DNA of 18,585 bases from Ascidiaceihabitans sp. (GTDB lineage: Bacteria > Pseudomonadota > Alphaproteobacteria > Rhodobacterales > Rhodobacteraceae): contig JALZUL010000294.1 in the NCBI GenBank assembly GCA_023301665.1, forward strand, positions 1-18,585. The letters are read 5' to 3'. The position numbers were made by a program, and so were the translations under genes. The notes under the pieces were generated by a model. The model was given only the letters and a program-made list of their open reading frames with translations. It was not told where the DNA came from and made no database searches. Below, in pieces: positions 1 through 7,260 of the stretch; the stretch's first letter is position 1, and every line of letters starts with the position of its first letter.

Positions 1-1151
1 CGCGCCCCCATGGAAGGACGGTCCATTTGGTACACACGCGCAGGGCCGGTCGGCTCTGGCGTCATCGCCCCCAAAGTCGCACCGGCAACTGTGCTCGACG
101 CACGATGCCCTGCGTTCGCCAAAGCATGGCGCAGCGCTGAAACGATCAAGCCGCGCGCCAAGCCTGGATCACGAAAACGCACCTCTGATTTCGCGGGATG
201 GACGTTAACGTCAACAAGCGTTGGGTCGCAGTCAAGAAACAGCGCCGCAGCAGGGTGACGATCGCGGCTAAGGAAATCAAAATAAGCCCCGCGCAAAGCG
301 CCGACCAATAGTTTGTCGCGCACGGGGCGGCCGTTGACAAACAGATATTGTTGCACCGCCGACCCGCGCGAATACGTTGGCAATGCCGCATAGCCTGTCA
401 GATGCAGTCCCTCACGCTCAGCATCGATCGCTAGGGAATTGTCAGCAAAATCGCGCCCCAACACAGTTGCCAAACGCCCATGCAGCGCATCAAACATATC
501 GCCGCTTTCCGCTTCGGCGCGAAAGGTCGTACGAGGTTTGTCGCCACTCACATCGCGCAGCTCAAAACGGATAAACGGTTCAGCCATCGCCAGACGTTTT
601 ATGATGTCATTGATGGCAGTTGTTTCGGCGCGATCGGTGCGCAGGAACTTTAGTCGCGCGGGCGTCGCATAAAACAAATCCCGCAGAGTGATAACTGTGC
701 CGCTGTTCAAAGCGGCAGGGCGTACTGGCCCCATGTCACCGCCCTCAACATTGATTTCAAATGCTTCATTCCCTTTCACACGAGAGGTAATATTCAAGCG
801 ACCGACAGCCCCTAAAGACGGCAGCGCTTCGCCGCGAAACCCAAACGTGTGGATGTTCAACAGATCAGTACCGTCAATCTTAGACGTCGCATGCCGTGAC
901 AAAGCCAGCGGCAGATCATGACCCGCAATTCCGCAACCATCATCAGTCACACGGATCAACGATTTACCACCATCAGAGATGTCGATCGAAATTCGGCGCG
1001 CGCCAGCATCAATTGCGTTTTCAACCAGTTCTTTAACCGCAGATGCCGGACGCTCTACAACCTCACCGGCTGCAATCCGATTGATCGCAGAATCATCAAG
1101 TTGGCGAATGACCGGCGCGGTCTCGTGTATATTGGGTGTTACTGAATCCAT
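1..1151 (-). CDS. mutL: DNA mismatch repair protein MutL, 5' part (3' end outside window)
   Basis: MutL is the GHKL-family ATPase that couples MutS mismatch recognition to strand removal in the cytoplasm. The visible 383 codons cover the N-terminal ATPase domain, the transducer domain and the start of the linker; the dimerisation/endonuclease domain lies beyond the left edge. Seen in the translation: RQLDDSAINRIAAGEVVERP near residues 16-35, KELVEN with the presumed catalytic Glu41 and Mg-binding Asn45, DDGCGI at 70-75 and GFRGEAL at 104-110, all standard MutL boxes. The start is the ATG at 1151. It has no good Shine-Dalgarno sequence at normal spacing, but the frame has a stop at 1215-1217 upstream and no other ATG between. 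The N-terminal extension before RQLDD is about 15 residues longer than in E. coli MutL. The reading frame is open to base 1, so the gene is cut by the window, not broken. Confidence 0.97.
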   Translation of the reverse strand, partial: MDSVTPNIHETAPVIRQLDDSAINRIAAGEVVERPASAVKELVENAIDAGARRISIDISDGGKSLIRVTDDGCGIAGHDLPLALSRHATSKIDGTDLLNIHTFGFRGEALPSLGAVGRLNITSRVKGNEAFEINVEGGDMGPVRPAALNSGTVITLRDLFYATPARLKFLRTDRAETTAINDIIKRLAMAEPFIRFELRDVSGDKPRTTFRAEAESGDMFDALHGRLATVLGRDFADNSLAIDAEREGLHLTGYAALPTYSRGSAVQQYLFVNGRPVRDKLLVGALRGAYFDFLSRDRHPAAALFLDCDPTLVDVNVHPAKSEVRFRDPGLARGLIVSALRHALANAGHRASSTVAGATLGAMTPEPTGPARVYQMDRPSMGA

Positions 1152-1313
1152 ACCGCTATAGATAGCACGGAACCCTTCGATTCCGCCAGCATTCAAAGCG
1201 GTTTCCAGTTGGCTCTAACGCCTTATTAACGTCTTTGGTTAACCGCCGTAAAATGGGGGTGTTTTCTTTATCTCATGAAATTCCGGATCGGCTCATCCAA
1301 CCCTGACACGAAA

Positions 1314-1342
1314 AAAGCCCGCGCAAAAAGAGCACGGGCTTT
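1314..1342 (-). terminator. Rho-independent terminator of the purine permease gene
   Basis: Read on the minus strand, this is GCCCGTGC - TCTTTTT - GCGCGGGC, an 8-bp stem with one G-T wobble, extended by A-T pairs and followed directly by a run of six T. It starts about 20 bases after the permease stop codon. The rest of the 211-base gap up to mutL (1152-1313) must hold the mutL promoter; I could not assign -35/-10 boxes there with confidence. Confidence 0.88.
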
Positions 1343-1362
1343 CAACAAAATTTGGAAAGATA

Positions 1363-2718
1363 TTAACCTAGATCTTCAGGCAACACCAAGTTCAATACGA
1401 TCGCGATAAATGCAGCTGGCAACAAACCAGAGGTCATTAAGATACGCGCAGTGTCACCCAAGAAGGTCATCGCATTTGGTACCTGTTGAAGGCCCAAACC
1501 GATGGACAGAGAAACCGCAAAAATAACCATGTTGCGACTGTTCCAAGTCACCTCAGACAACATAGACGCACCCGCTGCCGCAACCATGCCGAACATCACG
1601 ATAACACCGCCACCCAAAACTTGGATTGGTACGGTGTTGATGATGGCCCCAACTTTTGGGATTAGGCCACAAACGATCAGGAACAGAGCGCCGATCGTCA
1701 CAACGTGGCGCGACATCACGCCTGTCATCGCGATCAAGCCTACGTTTTGGCTAAATGATGTGTTCGGGAGACTTCCAAAAACACCCGCAATTGCGGAACC
1801 AACACCATCAGCAAAGGTTGCGCCGGTGACTTCTGCGTCCGTTGCCTCGCGACCTGCTCCACCTTTGGTGATACCAGACACGTCGCCAACAGTTTCAATT
1901 GCAGAGATAAACGCCATCAGGCACATGCCGATGATGATGGCCCAGTTTAGCTCAAACCCAAATTTGAATGGGCTTGGAAGTTGGAACCAACCAGCGCGAC
2001 CGACGCCAGCCATGCTCACATCGCCCATAAGGTAGGCAACAACGTAGCCAGCCAATAGGCCGATCAAAACAGCCGCTACTGACAGCAAACCACGTGTGAA
2101 AAACTTCAGTCCCAGCGTTACGAAAATCACAATCCCAGTTTGGAACCAATTTGACGCACCGCCCCATGTTGGTTTGGACATATTGAAGTCACCAGCACCG
2201 CCCGCGGCGTATTGAATGCCGACTTTGATCAAAGCCAGTCCAATCATCAAGACGATCAAGCCTGTCACCAAAGGTGGCAATGCAAACCGGATTTTCCCAA
2301 CAAACAAGCCAAGGAACGCGTGGAACAATCCCCCGATAACCACGCCCGTCATCAAGCCTGCCAACCCAGCGGTTCCCGCGCCAACCATTGCAGGGATCAT
2401 CACTGGGAGAAAGGCAAAGCTGGTACCTTGAACGATAGGTAGCTTGGCACCAACAGGGCCGATGCCAACGGTTTGGATCAAGGTTGCGACACCAGCAAAC
2501 AACATCGCCATCTGAATGAGATAAATAAGCGCTGGAATATCAGCGCCCGGTGCGCCGAACCCAAAGCCAGCAACCCCTGCAATGATAATTGCTGGGGTAA
2601 CATTTGAAACGAACATCGCCAAAACATGCTGAATACCAAGAGGTACAGCCTTGCCGAGTGCGGGTGTATAATTTGGATCGCGCAGCTGTTCTGGCGTCCC
2701 TAAACTTGAATCTGTCAT
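1363..2718 (-). CDS. NCS2-family purine (xanthine/urate-type) permease
   Basis: A 451-residue multi-pass inner-membrane protein of the NCS2 (nucleobase-ascorbate transporter) family, a nucleobase:proton symporter of about usual length. Key family positions are visible: the QH motif at Gln30-His31 in the first helix, GTSF at 98-101, Glu275 in AIETVGD, Asp304 in FADG, and the NAT signature QNVGLIAMTGV starting at Gln324. A Gln-Asn pair at the start of the signature, instead of the Glu-Asn of UraA-type uracil permeases, points to xanthine or uric acid rather than uracil. The residue after GTSF is Ala102, where E. coli XanQ has Asn93; loss of that Asn is linked in XanQ work to wider acceptance of urate, so a urate or dual substrate is plausible (inference). 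AGGGA lies 10 bases before the start. The gene stands alone between two terminator or promoter regions. Confidence 0.92.
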   Translation of the reverse strand: MTDSSLGTPEQLRDPNYTPALGKAVPLGIQHVLAMFVSNVTPAIIIAGVAGFGFGAPGADIPALIYLIQMAMLFAGVATLIQTVGIGPVGAKLPIVQGTSFAFLPVMIPAMVGAGTAGLAGLMTGVVIGGLFHAFLGLFVGKIRFALPPLVTGLIVLMIGLALIKVGIQYAAGGAGDFNMSKPTWGGASNWFQTGIVIFVTLGLKFFTRGLLSVAAVLIGLLAGYVVAYLMGDVSMAGVGRAGWFQLPSPFKFGFELNWAIIIGMCLMAFISAIETVGDVSGITKGGAGREATDAEVTGATFADGVGSAIAGVFGSLPNTSFSQNVGLIAMTGVMSRHVVTIGALFLIVCGLIPKVGAIINTVPIQVLGGGVIVMFGMVAAAGASMLSEVTWNSRNMVIFAVSLSIGLGLQQVPNAMTFLGDTARILMTSGLLPAAFIAIVLNLVLPEDLG

Positions 2719-2763
2719 TACATTACTATCCCTATTGCCACCGTCTTAAGCGCGGTTATCTGC

Positions 2764-2793
2764 ATTTAACGCTAACGCACATTTTTTAGGCAA
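2764..2793 (-). promoter_or_regulatory. Possible promoter of the purine permease
   Basis: On the minus strand TTGCCT (2788-2793) and TTAAAT (2764-2769) are separated by 18 bases, giving a predicted 5' leader of about 40 bases. The spacer and -10 contain a tandem 6-mer, GCGTTA twice (2767-2778). Both boxes are imperfect, so this is a plausible but unproven sigma-70 promoter. I did not recognise a riboswitch in the leader. Confidence 0.35.
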
Positions 2794-2825
2794 GAGGTTT
2801 CTCCGACAAGTACTTTAGGGCTCTG

Positions 2826-2885
2826 AACATTATCACTGAAAAGCAAAGAAAATTGGCACACTTTCGATTTGCAAATGATAATGTT
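2826..2885. repeat. 10-bp perfect inverted repeat pair plus 10-bp palindrome
   Basis: AACATTATCA at 2826-2835 is repeated in inverted orientation as TGATAATGTT at 2876-2885, with 40 bases between. Directly abutting the second arm is the perfect palindrome ATTTGCAAAT (2867-2876, sharing one base). A further palindrome, CAATCGATTG, lies at 2896-2905. The element is between the end of the kinase gene and the promoter of the permease, so it could be an operator pair upstream of the permease; a 3'-end hairpin for the kinase transcript is the alternative. No T-tract follows, so a terminator is unlikely. Confidence 0.45.
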
Positions 2886-2910
2886 TCGTTCGAAGCAATC
2901 GATTGAGCAC

Positions 2911-3861
2911 TCAGCTTGGAAGCCTGATATCAAAGGCAGCACCCGAGGGGCTTTCAGTAAGTTCAATTCGGCCGCCATGCGCGCTCAATAAACTACGCAC
3001 CACCGCAAGGCCCATACCCGTTCCGCCAGTCTCTCGGCGGCTCGTGAAAAACGGGTCAAATATTCGATCTCGGTTGCCATGATCGACCCCATCCCCATCA
3101 TCAACAACACGCATGACACGACCATCCCACGACAGCTCGATTTTGCGGGCATTATGCGCGACAGCATTCTGTATCAACTGGACAAGAATAGCGTTCAAAT
3201 CGGCCATTGGGAGTGGCACCAATGCTTCGCCAGAAGTGGTTATCTCAATCTGAGTGGCCTCTGGAAGAGCGTCGCGTAAGTGACAACTGCCAACGCCAGC
3301 ACTTTGACTGGCCAAAGTGTGCCGCCTTAAGTCATTCAATAAAACATTCATGCGTTGGCTTGCTGTCGAAACCGTCTGACACAGAAGAGCACGATCCTCT
3401 AACGATATTTCTTTATTTTGCAGAAGTTCTGCAGCGCCTTGTATGCTTGTTAGGGGCGATTTTAATTCATGTGTTACGTGATCCGTGAACGCCCGAACAG
3501 ACGCTGCACGTGAATGCAACGCTTCGCCCATCTCAAAGACACTATGCCCCAGCTCTCGAAATTCTGGCGTGCCAAAATGTGTAGGCAAGGGTGCGTCTGT
3601 TTTCCCAATCTTGACCGCATTCGCATGCGCCGTCAGCGCATAGACCGGGCGCAAAACAAGACGCCAAAGCAATAAGCCAAGGATCAAAGTTGCAACGACA
3701 GCAATGCACCCCACAAGCAAAGCCGCTTCACCCCAACCAAGGACATTCCCCCAAAGGCGAAAGTAGACGATGCCAATCAATGGAGTTGCCAAGACCCCAG
3801 CCAATCCTCCGCCAATGACCAAAGCCAATGGTGGACGCCACTTCCTACTTATCCGCTGCAT
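2911..3861 (-). CDS. Two-component sensor histidine kinase with minimal sensor region
   Basis: A 316-residue membrane histidine kinase. Order seen: first membrane helix at about 13-35, a short hydrophilic loop of roughly 10 residues (FRLWGNVLGWGE), second helix about 46-68, a HAMP-like linker, then the dimerisation/phosphoacceptor helix HELKSPLTSI with His131. The catalytic domain has the N box QNAVAHN (Asn232), G1 box DDGDG (254-258), F box IFDPFF (267-272) and G2 box GTGMGL (280-285). All residues needed for kinase activity are present. The protein is short because it lacks a real periplasmic domain, the layout of intramembrane-sensing kinases. Its ATG lies inside the end of the response regulator gene (13-base overlap), so the two are translationally coupled and presumably partners. 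The ligand is unknown. No clear terminator follows. Confidence 0.93.
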   Translation of the reverse strand: MQRISRKWRPPLALVIGGGLAGVLATPLIGIVYFRLWGNVLGWGEAALLVGCIAVVATLILGLLLWRLVLRPVYALTAHANAVKIGKTDAPLPTHFGTPEFRELGHSVFEMGEALHSRAASVRAFTDHVTHELKSPLTSIQGAAELLQNKEISLEDRALLCQTVSTASQRMNVLLNDLRRHTLASQSAGVGSCHLRDALPEATQIEITTSGEALVPLPMADLNAILVQLIQNAVAHNARKIELSWDGRVMRVVDDGDGVDHGNRDRIFDPFFTSRRETGGTGMGLAVVRSLLSAHGGRIELTESPSGAAFDIRLPS

Positions 3862-4532
3862 AAACCCATCCGAACACCAACACCGTGCACCGTTTCGATG
3901 GCGTCATTGCAACCTGCATTCACCAACTTAGCGCGTAGGTTCCGCAGATGACTATCTACAGTTCGGTCACTGACATGAATATTCATCCCATACATCGCAT
4001 CCGTCAGAGCAGGTCTCGCTGAGATGTGGTCTGGTTGACGCATCAAATGTGCCAACAAAGCCATTTCACGCGCAGTTAGTAACAGAGCTACGCCTGAAAC
4101 TTCACAAAGATGACGCGCCTCGTCCACTTTCAAGCAGCCCCGTTGCAAAGCTACTTTCTGCTCCGGTTGGCCTGTTCGTTTCAAAATTGCCTTAACCCGT
4201 GCGGTCAATTCACGTGGTGAAAACGGCTTGGTTACGTAATCATCACCACCCAGTTCAAACCCTAAAACCCGATCAATTTCATCGTCACGCGCCGTAAGAA
4301 AAAGGACTGGTGTTGTATCAGTTTGGCGAAGGGTTCTACATACCTCCAACCCATCCATACGTGGCAGACCGATATCAAGAATGATCAAATCGAACTTACC
4401 CGATCCGGCCTTTGCCAACCCTTCAGCGCCATCGCCAGCCTCATCAGTTTCAAAACCCGCTTGCGTCAAGCCAATACACAAAACCTGTCGAATTTCGGCG
4501 TCATCATCGACGATCAAAATGGTATGGGTCAT
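3849..4532 (-). CDS. OmpR/PhoB-family response regulator
   Basis: A 227-residue two-domain DNA-binding response regulator. The receiver domain (about 1-120) has the acidic pair Asp9-Asp10 (with Asp11), the phospho-acceptor Asp53 in LIILDIGLP, Thr80 and Lys102 in VTKPF. The C-terminal half is a winged-helix Trans_reg_C domain, with LLTAREMALLAHL and the recognition region SDRTVDSHLRNLRAKL followed by the terminal hairpin VHGVGVRM. It is presumably phosphorylated by the overlapping downstream kinase. The start ATG shares an ATGA with the stop of the upstream DUF4173 gene (4529-4532), so translation is coupled to it. Target genes are unknown; control of its own operon or the flanking divergent genes would be the first guess. 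Confidence 0.95.
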   Translation of the reverse strand: MTHTILIVDDDAEIRQVLCIGLTQAGFETDEAGDGAEGLAKAGSGKFDLIILDIGLPRMDGLEVCRTLRQTDTTPVLFLTARDDEIDRVLGFELGGDDYVTKPFSPRELTARVKAILKRTGQPEQKVALQRGCLKVDEARHLCEVSGVALLLTAREMALLAHLMRQPDHISARPALTDAMYGMNIHVSDRTVDSHLRNLRAKLVNAGCNDAIETVHGVGVRMGLCSG

Positions 4533-6025
4533 GGGGTCGCCACCTTTACAGCCAGAGCTTGTAGACTACGGCGCACCCGCCAATTGCGAAAGCCCCATTC
4601 GCGCCAATCCGCAGGCTCGAACACCCAAGCATTTTCATAAGCTGAATGCGCGCAAAAATGTTTCGGATCTCTATTCGTATGGGCCTGGATTACCGGCAAC
4701 GCGGCTTCGCCTAAATTGCAAACATACCATCTGTCACCTCTAAGATCGTGGGTCAGATTATAATGAGCGATCATCCGATCAAAGCTCACAAACGTGCAGA
4801 CGTAAAGCACAGCGCCCGTCAACAAGGTTCCGCGCAAAATCATCCACTGGTTACTGCGATCTTGATGAATTTGCAGCCACAAAATGCACAGACAAGCAGC
4901 GACCAAACCCATCCATATAAGAGCCGCAAGACGCATGTGAGTGAGGCCATAACTGCTGATATACACCTCAAGCCGAAACAACGATCCGGCGACTAGCGCC
5001 AAGTTTTGGAAAACCCAGATCATCAAGAGGATCCGTATCACAGGGGCTCCCTTGGTGAAGGGTTTGGATAACAGAACAAACGCAGCTGCAAGCAATGCCG
5101 TCACCACCAAAGGGTAAGCGCCACGATGCGCATACCTTGCATAACTCATTCCATCCGGCAGGTCGCCACTCCCATACAAAAAGACAATATCCATACCCGT
5201 TTGCACCGCAAAAAGAAGGTTGAACAGAACCAAAGATCGCATGATCGTTTGTTGATTTACGAAAACACTTCCACCTTGGTTCCTAACGGTGTGCCGTGTG
5301 GCTTGAAGCCGTTCTTTGAGACGCCACAGAATGAATGCAGGCCAGCACAGGATCGCCACCACGAGCCAGAAAAACCCACGTACCAGATCCGGTTCGGGCA
5401 AAGCTTTGGGCACCAAGCCCACAAGCCATTTGTCTAAAACAGGATTGGCCTCAGCAAACAAAAGCGCAAACACCGTGAGGAAACCAACCGGCAAAGCCCA
5501 GCCAATAAAAATGCGCTTAATTTGCCCCTTTTCCACCTGCACAGTGCCCGCATTGGTCGCACACTTCCAACCGTCAGACATAGATTGAACAGGACCGATC
5601 CAAAACAAACGCAAAGCGCCTTTTAACAAATGATCTGGCCTTAAACCGGCGACCATGGCCAACGTAAGCGCCAGCCCAAAACTAAAGATAAAAACCGAAA
5701 GTGGCTGTACCAATTCAACAATAGGCAGAACGCTTAGCAACGTCATCATCGCCCCAATAGCAAGACGCCGGCGGTTTAATTCTGGTTGGGCAACAAGGGC
5801 GGCGACCGTCACCAGAGCAACCCCAAAAACAGCTAACGAGACACCGACAGCTGACTGCCAAATTAAAACATCTGACAAGGCAATCAGAATGACCAACAGG
5901 AGCACTCGGAGCCATGGGGCCTCGCCAATTCGCGACCGCTTTATTGGCACATCTCCGTCATCTGACAACCACCAACCATCTTGTTGCATTGCAGTTGGCA
6001 CTCCACGTGCCTCAAAGTAATTCAT
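4529..6025 (-). CDS. DUF4173-family multi-pass membrane protein
   Basis: A 498-residue integral membrane protein matching the DUF4173 family, whose function I do not know. A polar N-terminus of about 38 residues is followed by roughly 10-11 hydrophobic segments (about 38-56, 60-79, 88-106, 109-128, 171-191, 217-234, 264-284, 303-320, 328-350, 364-385, 395-414) and a C-terminal soluble tail of about 80 residues. Family-like features are the AEANPVLDKWL segment at 191-201, DGMSYARYAHRGAYP at 291-305 and NLGEAALPVI at 437-446. GAGGG lies just before the ATG. The gene is first in an operon with a response regulator and kinase and ends in an ATGA overlap with the regulator. That arrangement suggests it works with the signalling pair, as sensor, signal modulator or regulated partner; this is inference. 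The tail contains two Cys (436, 458) and is rich in Trp. Confidence 0.85.
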   Translation of the reverse strand: MNYFEARGVPTAMQQDGWWLSDDGDVPIKRSRIGEAPWLRVLLLVILIALSDVLIWQSAVGVSLAVFGVALVTVAALVAQPELNRRRLAIGAMMTLLSVLPIVELVQPLSVFIFSFGLALTLAMVAGLRPDHLLKGALRLFWIGPVQSMSDGWKCATNAGTVQVEKGQIKRIFIGWALPVGFLTVFALLFAEANPVLDKWLVGLVPKALPEPDLVRGFFWLVVAILCWPAFILWRLKERLQATRHTVRNQGGSVFVNQQTIMRSLVLFNLLFAVQTGMDIVFLYGSGDLPDGMSYARYAHRGAYPLVVTALLAAAFVLLSKPFTKGAPVIRILLMIWVFQNLALVAGSLFRLEVYISSYGLTHMRLAALIWMGLVAACLCILWLQIHQDRSNQWMILRGTLLTGAVLYVCTFVSFDRMIAHYNLTHDLRGDRWYVCNLGEAALPVIQAHTNRDPKHFCAHSAYENAWVFEPADWREWGFRNWRVRRSLQALAVKVATP

Positions 6026-6104
6026 TTCCCTCGTCCTTTTGATTGGGTCTTGAGAAGCTTATGCAAAATGGCATGCGCAGATGACGTTGGGCGCTTGTGC
6101 ATTT

Positions 6105-6114
6105 TTTGCGCAAA
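6105..6114. promoter_or_regulatory. Palindrome TTTGCGCAAA at the centre of the divergent intergenic region
   Basis: A perfect 10-bp palindrome whose centre lies about 84 bases from both start codons of the divergent DUF4173 (6025) and deoC (6193) genes. The position and symmetry suit a shared operator for a dimeric regulator, but no regulator can be named from the sequence. I could not assign convincing -35/-10 boxes for either direction in the 167-base gap. Confidence 0.35.
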
Positions 6115-6136
6115 CTCAGGCGATGAGGGTCCTTGT

Positions 6137-6167
6137 CATTTCGAAAGGAGCATGCCACCTTCGAATG
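6137..6167. promoter_or_regulatory. Imperfect inverted repeat with two TTCGAA sites upstream of deoC
   Basis: CATTTCGAAAGG (6137-6148) and CCTTCGAATG (6158-6167) form an imperfect inverted repeat, each arm differing by single inserted bases, around a GCATGC core. The two TTCGAA hexamers (6140-6145, 6160-6165) are spaced 20 bp centre to centre, two helical turns, so they would lie on one face of the DNA. It ends 25 bases before the deoC start. It could be an operator for a nucleoside-responsive repressor or an mRNA leader hairpin. Confidence 0.4.
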
Positions 6168-6192
6168 CTGCAACCGCGCAATGAGGTGCCCT

Positions 6193-7209
6193 ATGCACAA
6201 CCCAACAAACGACCAAACGACCACCACACCAAACGATCAAATGGTGGCCCAACTTCCACAAGTAACCGAACCCAGAAATCCTGGGATGGGATTGGATCTG
6301 GATTGGGTCGCGCGCGTTCAAGTCAATACCTCAGCGATTGAGCGGCGTTGTGCATCCCTTCCTGCCCGTCGTTCTATAAAGAAACAACATCAAGCGGCAT
6401 GGTTGCTTAAGGCGGTTAGCTGTATGGACCTGACGACGCTTTCAGGCGACGACACCGAAATGCGTGTCGGTCGCTTGTGTGCTAAGGCCCGCCAACCTGT
6501 GCGCGCGAGCATGTTATCAGAGCTTGATATGACAGGCCTCACAACCGGTGCCGTATGTGTCTATCATGAGATGATCCCCGCCGCGGTACGTGCCCTCAGC
6601 GGAACCAACATCCCTGTTGCTGCGGTATCTACAGGTTTTCCGGCAGGGCTATCCCCACTTCACCTACGCCTCCAAGAGATCAAAGAAAGCGTTGCCGCAG
6701 GCGCTAAGGAAATCGACATCGTCATTTCGCGGCGACACGTTCTAACCGGTGACTGGCAATCTCTTTATTCCGAGATGAAAACCATGCGCGAAGCCTGTGG
6801 TGATGCTCACGTCAAAGCCATCCTTGCTACGGGTGAGTTGGGTACTCTGCGCAATGTCGCGCGCGCATCCCTTGTATGCATGATGGCTGGTGCCGATTTC
6901 ATCAAAACCTCGACAGGGAAAGAACCCGTCAACGCGACCCTGCCCGTGACTTTGGTGATGATCCGCGCGATCCGTGATTATTTTGAACGCACCGGCTTTC
7001 GTGTCGGTTACAAACCAGCCGGTGGGATTTCCAAAGCCAAAGATGCGATCACATATCTGGCGTTGATCAAAGAAGAGCTAGGGGATCGCTGGCTACAACC
7101 AGATCTGTTCCGCTTTGGTGCCTCATCTTTGTTGGGCGACATCGAACGGCAGCTCGAACATCATCTGACCGGCGCGTATTCAGCGACTTACCGTAACCCG
7201 ATGGGCTAA
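6193..7209 (+). CDS. deoC: Deoxyribose-phosphate aldolase (long, eukaryote-like form)
   Basis: DeoC is a cytoplasmic class I aldolase that splits 2-deoxyribose-5-phosphate into glyceraldehyde-3-phosphate and acetaldehyde during deoxynucleoside breakdown. The 338-residue TIM-barrel protein shows Asp175 in KEIDIVIS, the Schiff-base lysine Lys238 in DFIKTSTGK and the second catalytic lysine Lys274 in YKPAGG. The EIDIVIS...VLTGDW stretch and the length resemble the long human-type DERA rather than the about 260-residue E. coli enzyme. The frame is open further upstream, including a TTG at 6133 and an ATG at 6181, but GAGGTG lies 4 bases before the ATG at 6193, which I take as the start. The first 30 residues are polar, rich in Thr, Asn and Gln, and probably disordered. 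The aldehyde dehydrogenase gene follows 51 bases downstream on the same strand, most likely in one operon. Confidence 0.94.
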   Translation: MHNPTNDQTTTTPNDQMVAQLPQVTEPRNPGMGLDLDWVARVQVNTSAIERRCASLPARRSIKKQHQAAWLLKAVSCMDLTTLSGDDTEMRVGRLCAKARQPVRASMLSELDMTGLTTGAVCVYHEMIPAAVRALSGTNIPVAAVSTGFPAGLSPLHLRLQEIKESVAAGAKEIDIVISRRHVLTGDWQSLYSEMKTMREACGDAHVKAILATGELGTLRNVARASLVCMMAGADFIKTSTGKEPVNATLPVTLVMIRAIRDYFERTGFRVGYKPAGGISKAKDAITYLALIKEELGDRWLQPDLFRFGASSLLGDIERQLEHHLTGAYSATYRNPMG

Positions 7210-7260
7210 TTCCCAGCCAATACAGACCCTTTTTAAGACTTCGATAGAAAGACCGAACAC

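Noticed and set aside
1502..2035. 177-codon open frame on the plus strand
   Set aside because: Antisense to the permease gene, low-complexity Pro/Thr/Ala composition typical of the complement of membrane-protein codons.
2896..2905. CAATCGATTG as a kinase-operon terminator
   Set aside because: A 10-bp palindrome without a loop or T-tract; it would not form a terminator hairpin.
2772..2978. 68-codon minus-strand frame in the gap after the kinase gene
   Set aside because: It begins inside the kinase gene in another frame, has no ribosome-binding site and its composition is not protein-like.
5981..6184. 67-codon plus-strand frame across the DUF4173 start
   Set aside because: Overlaps the well-supported start of the DUF4173 gene on the other strand; only its last ten codons are discussed, as a possible leader peptide.
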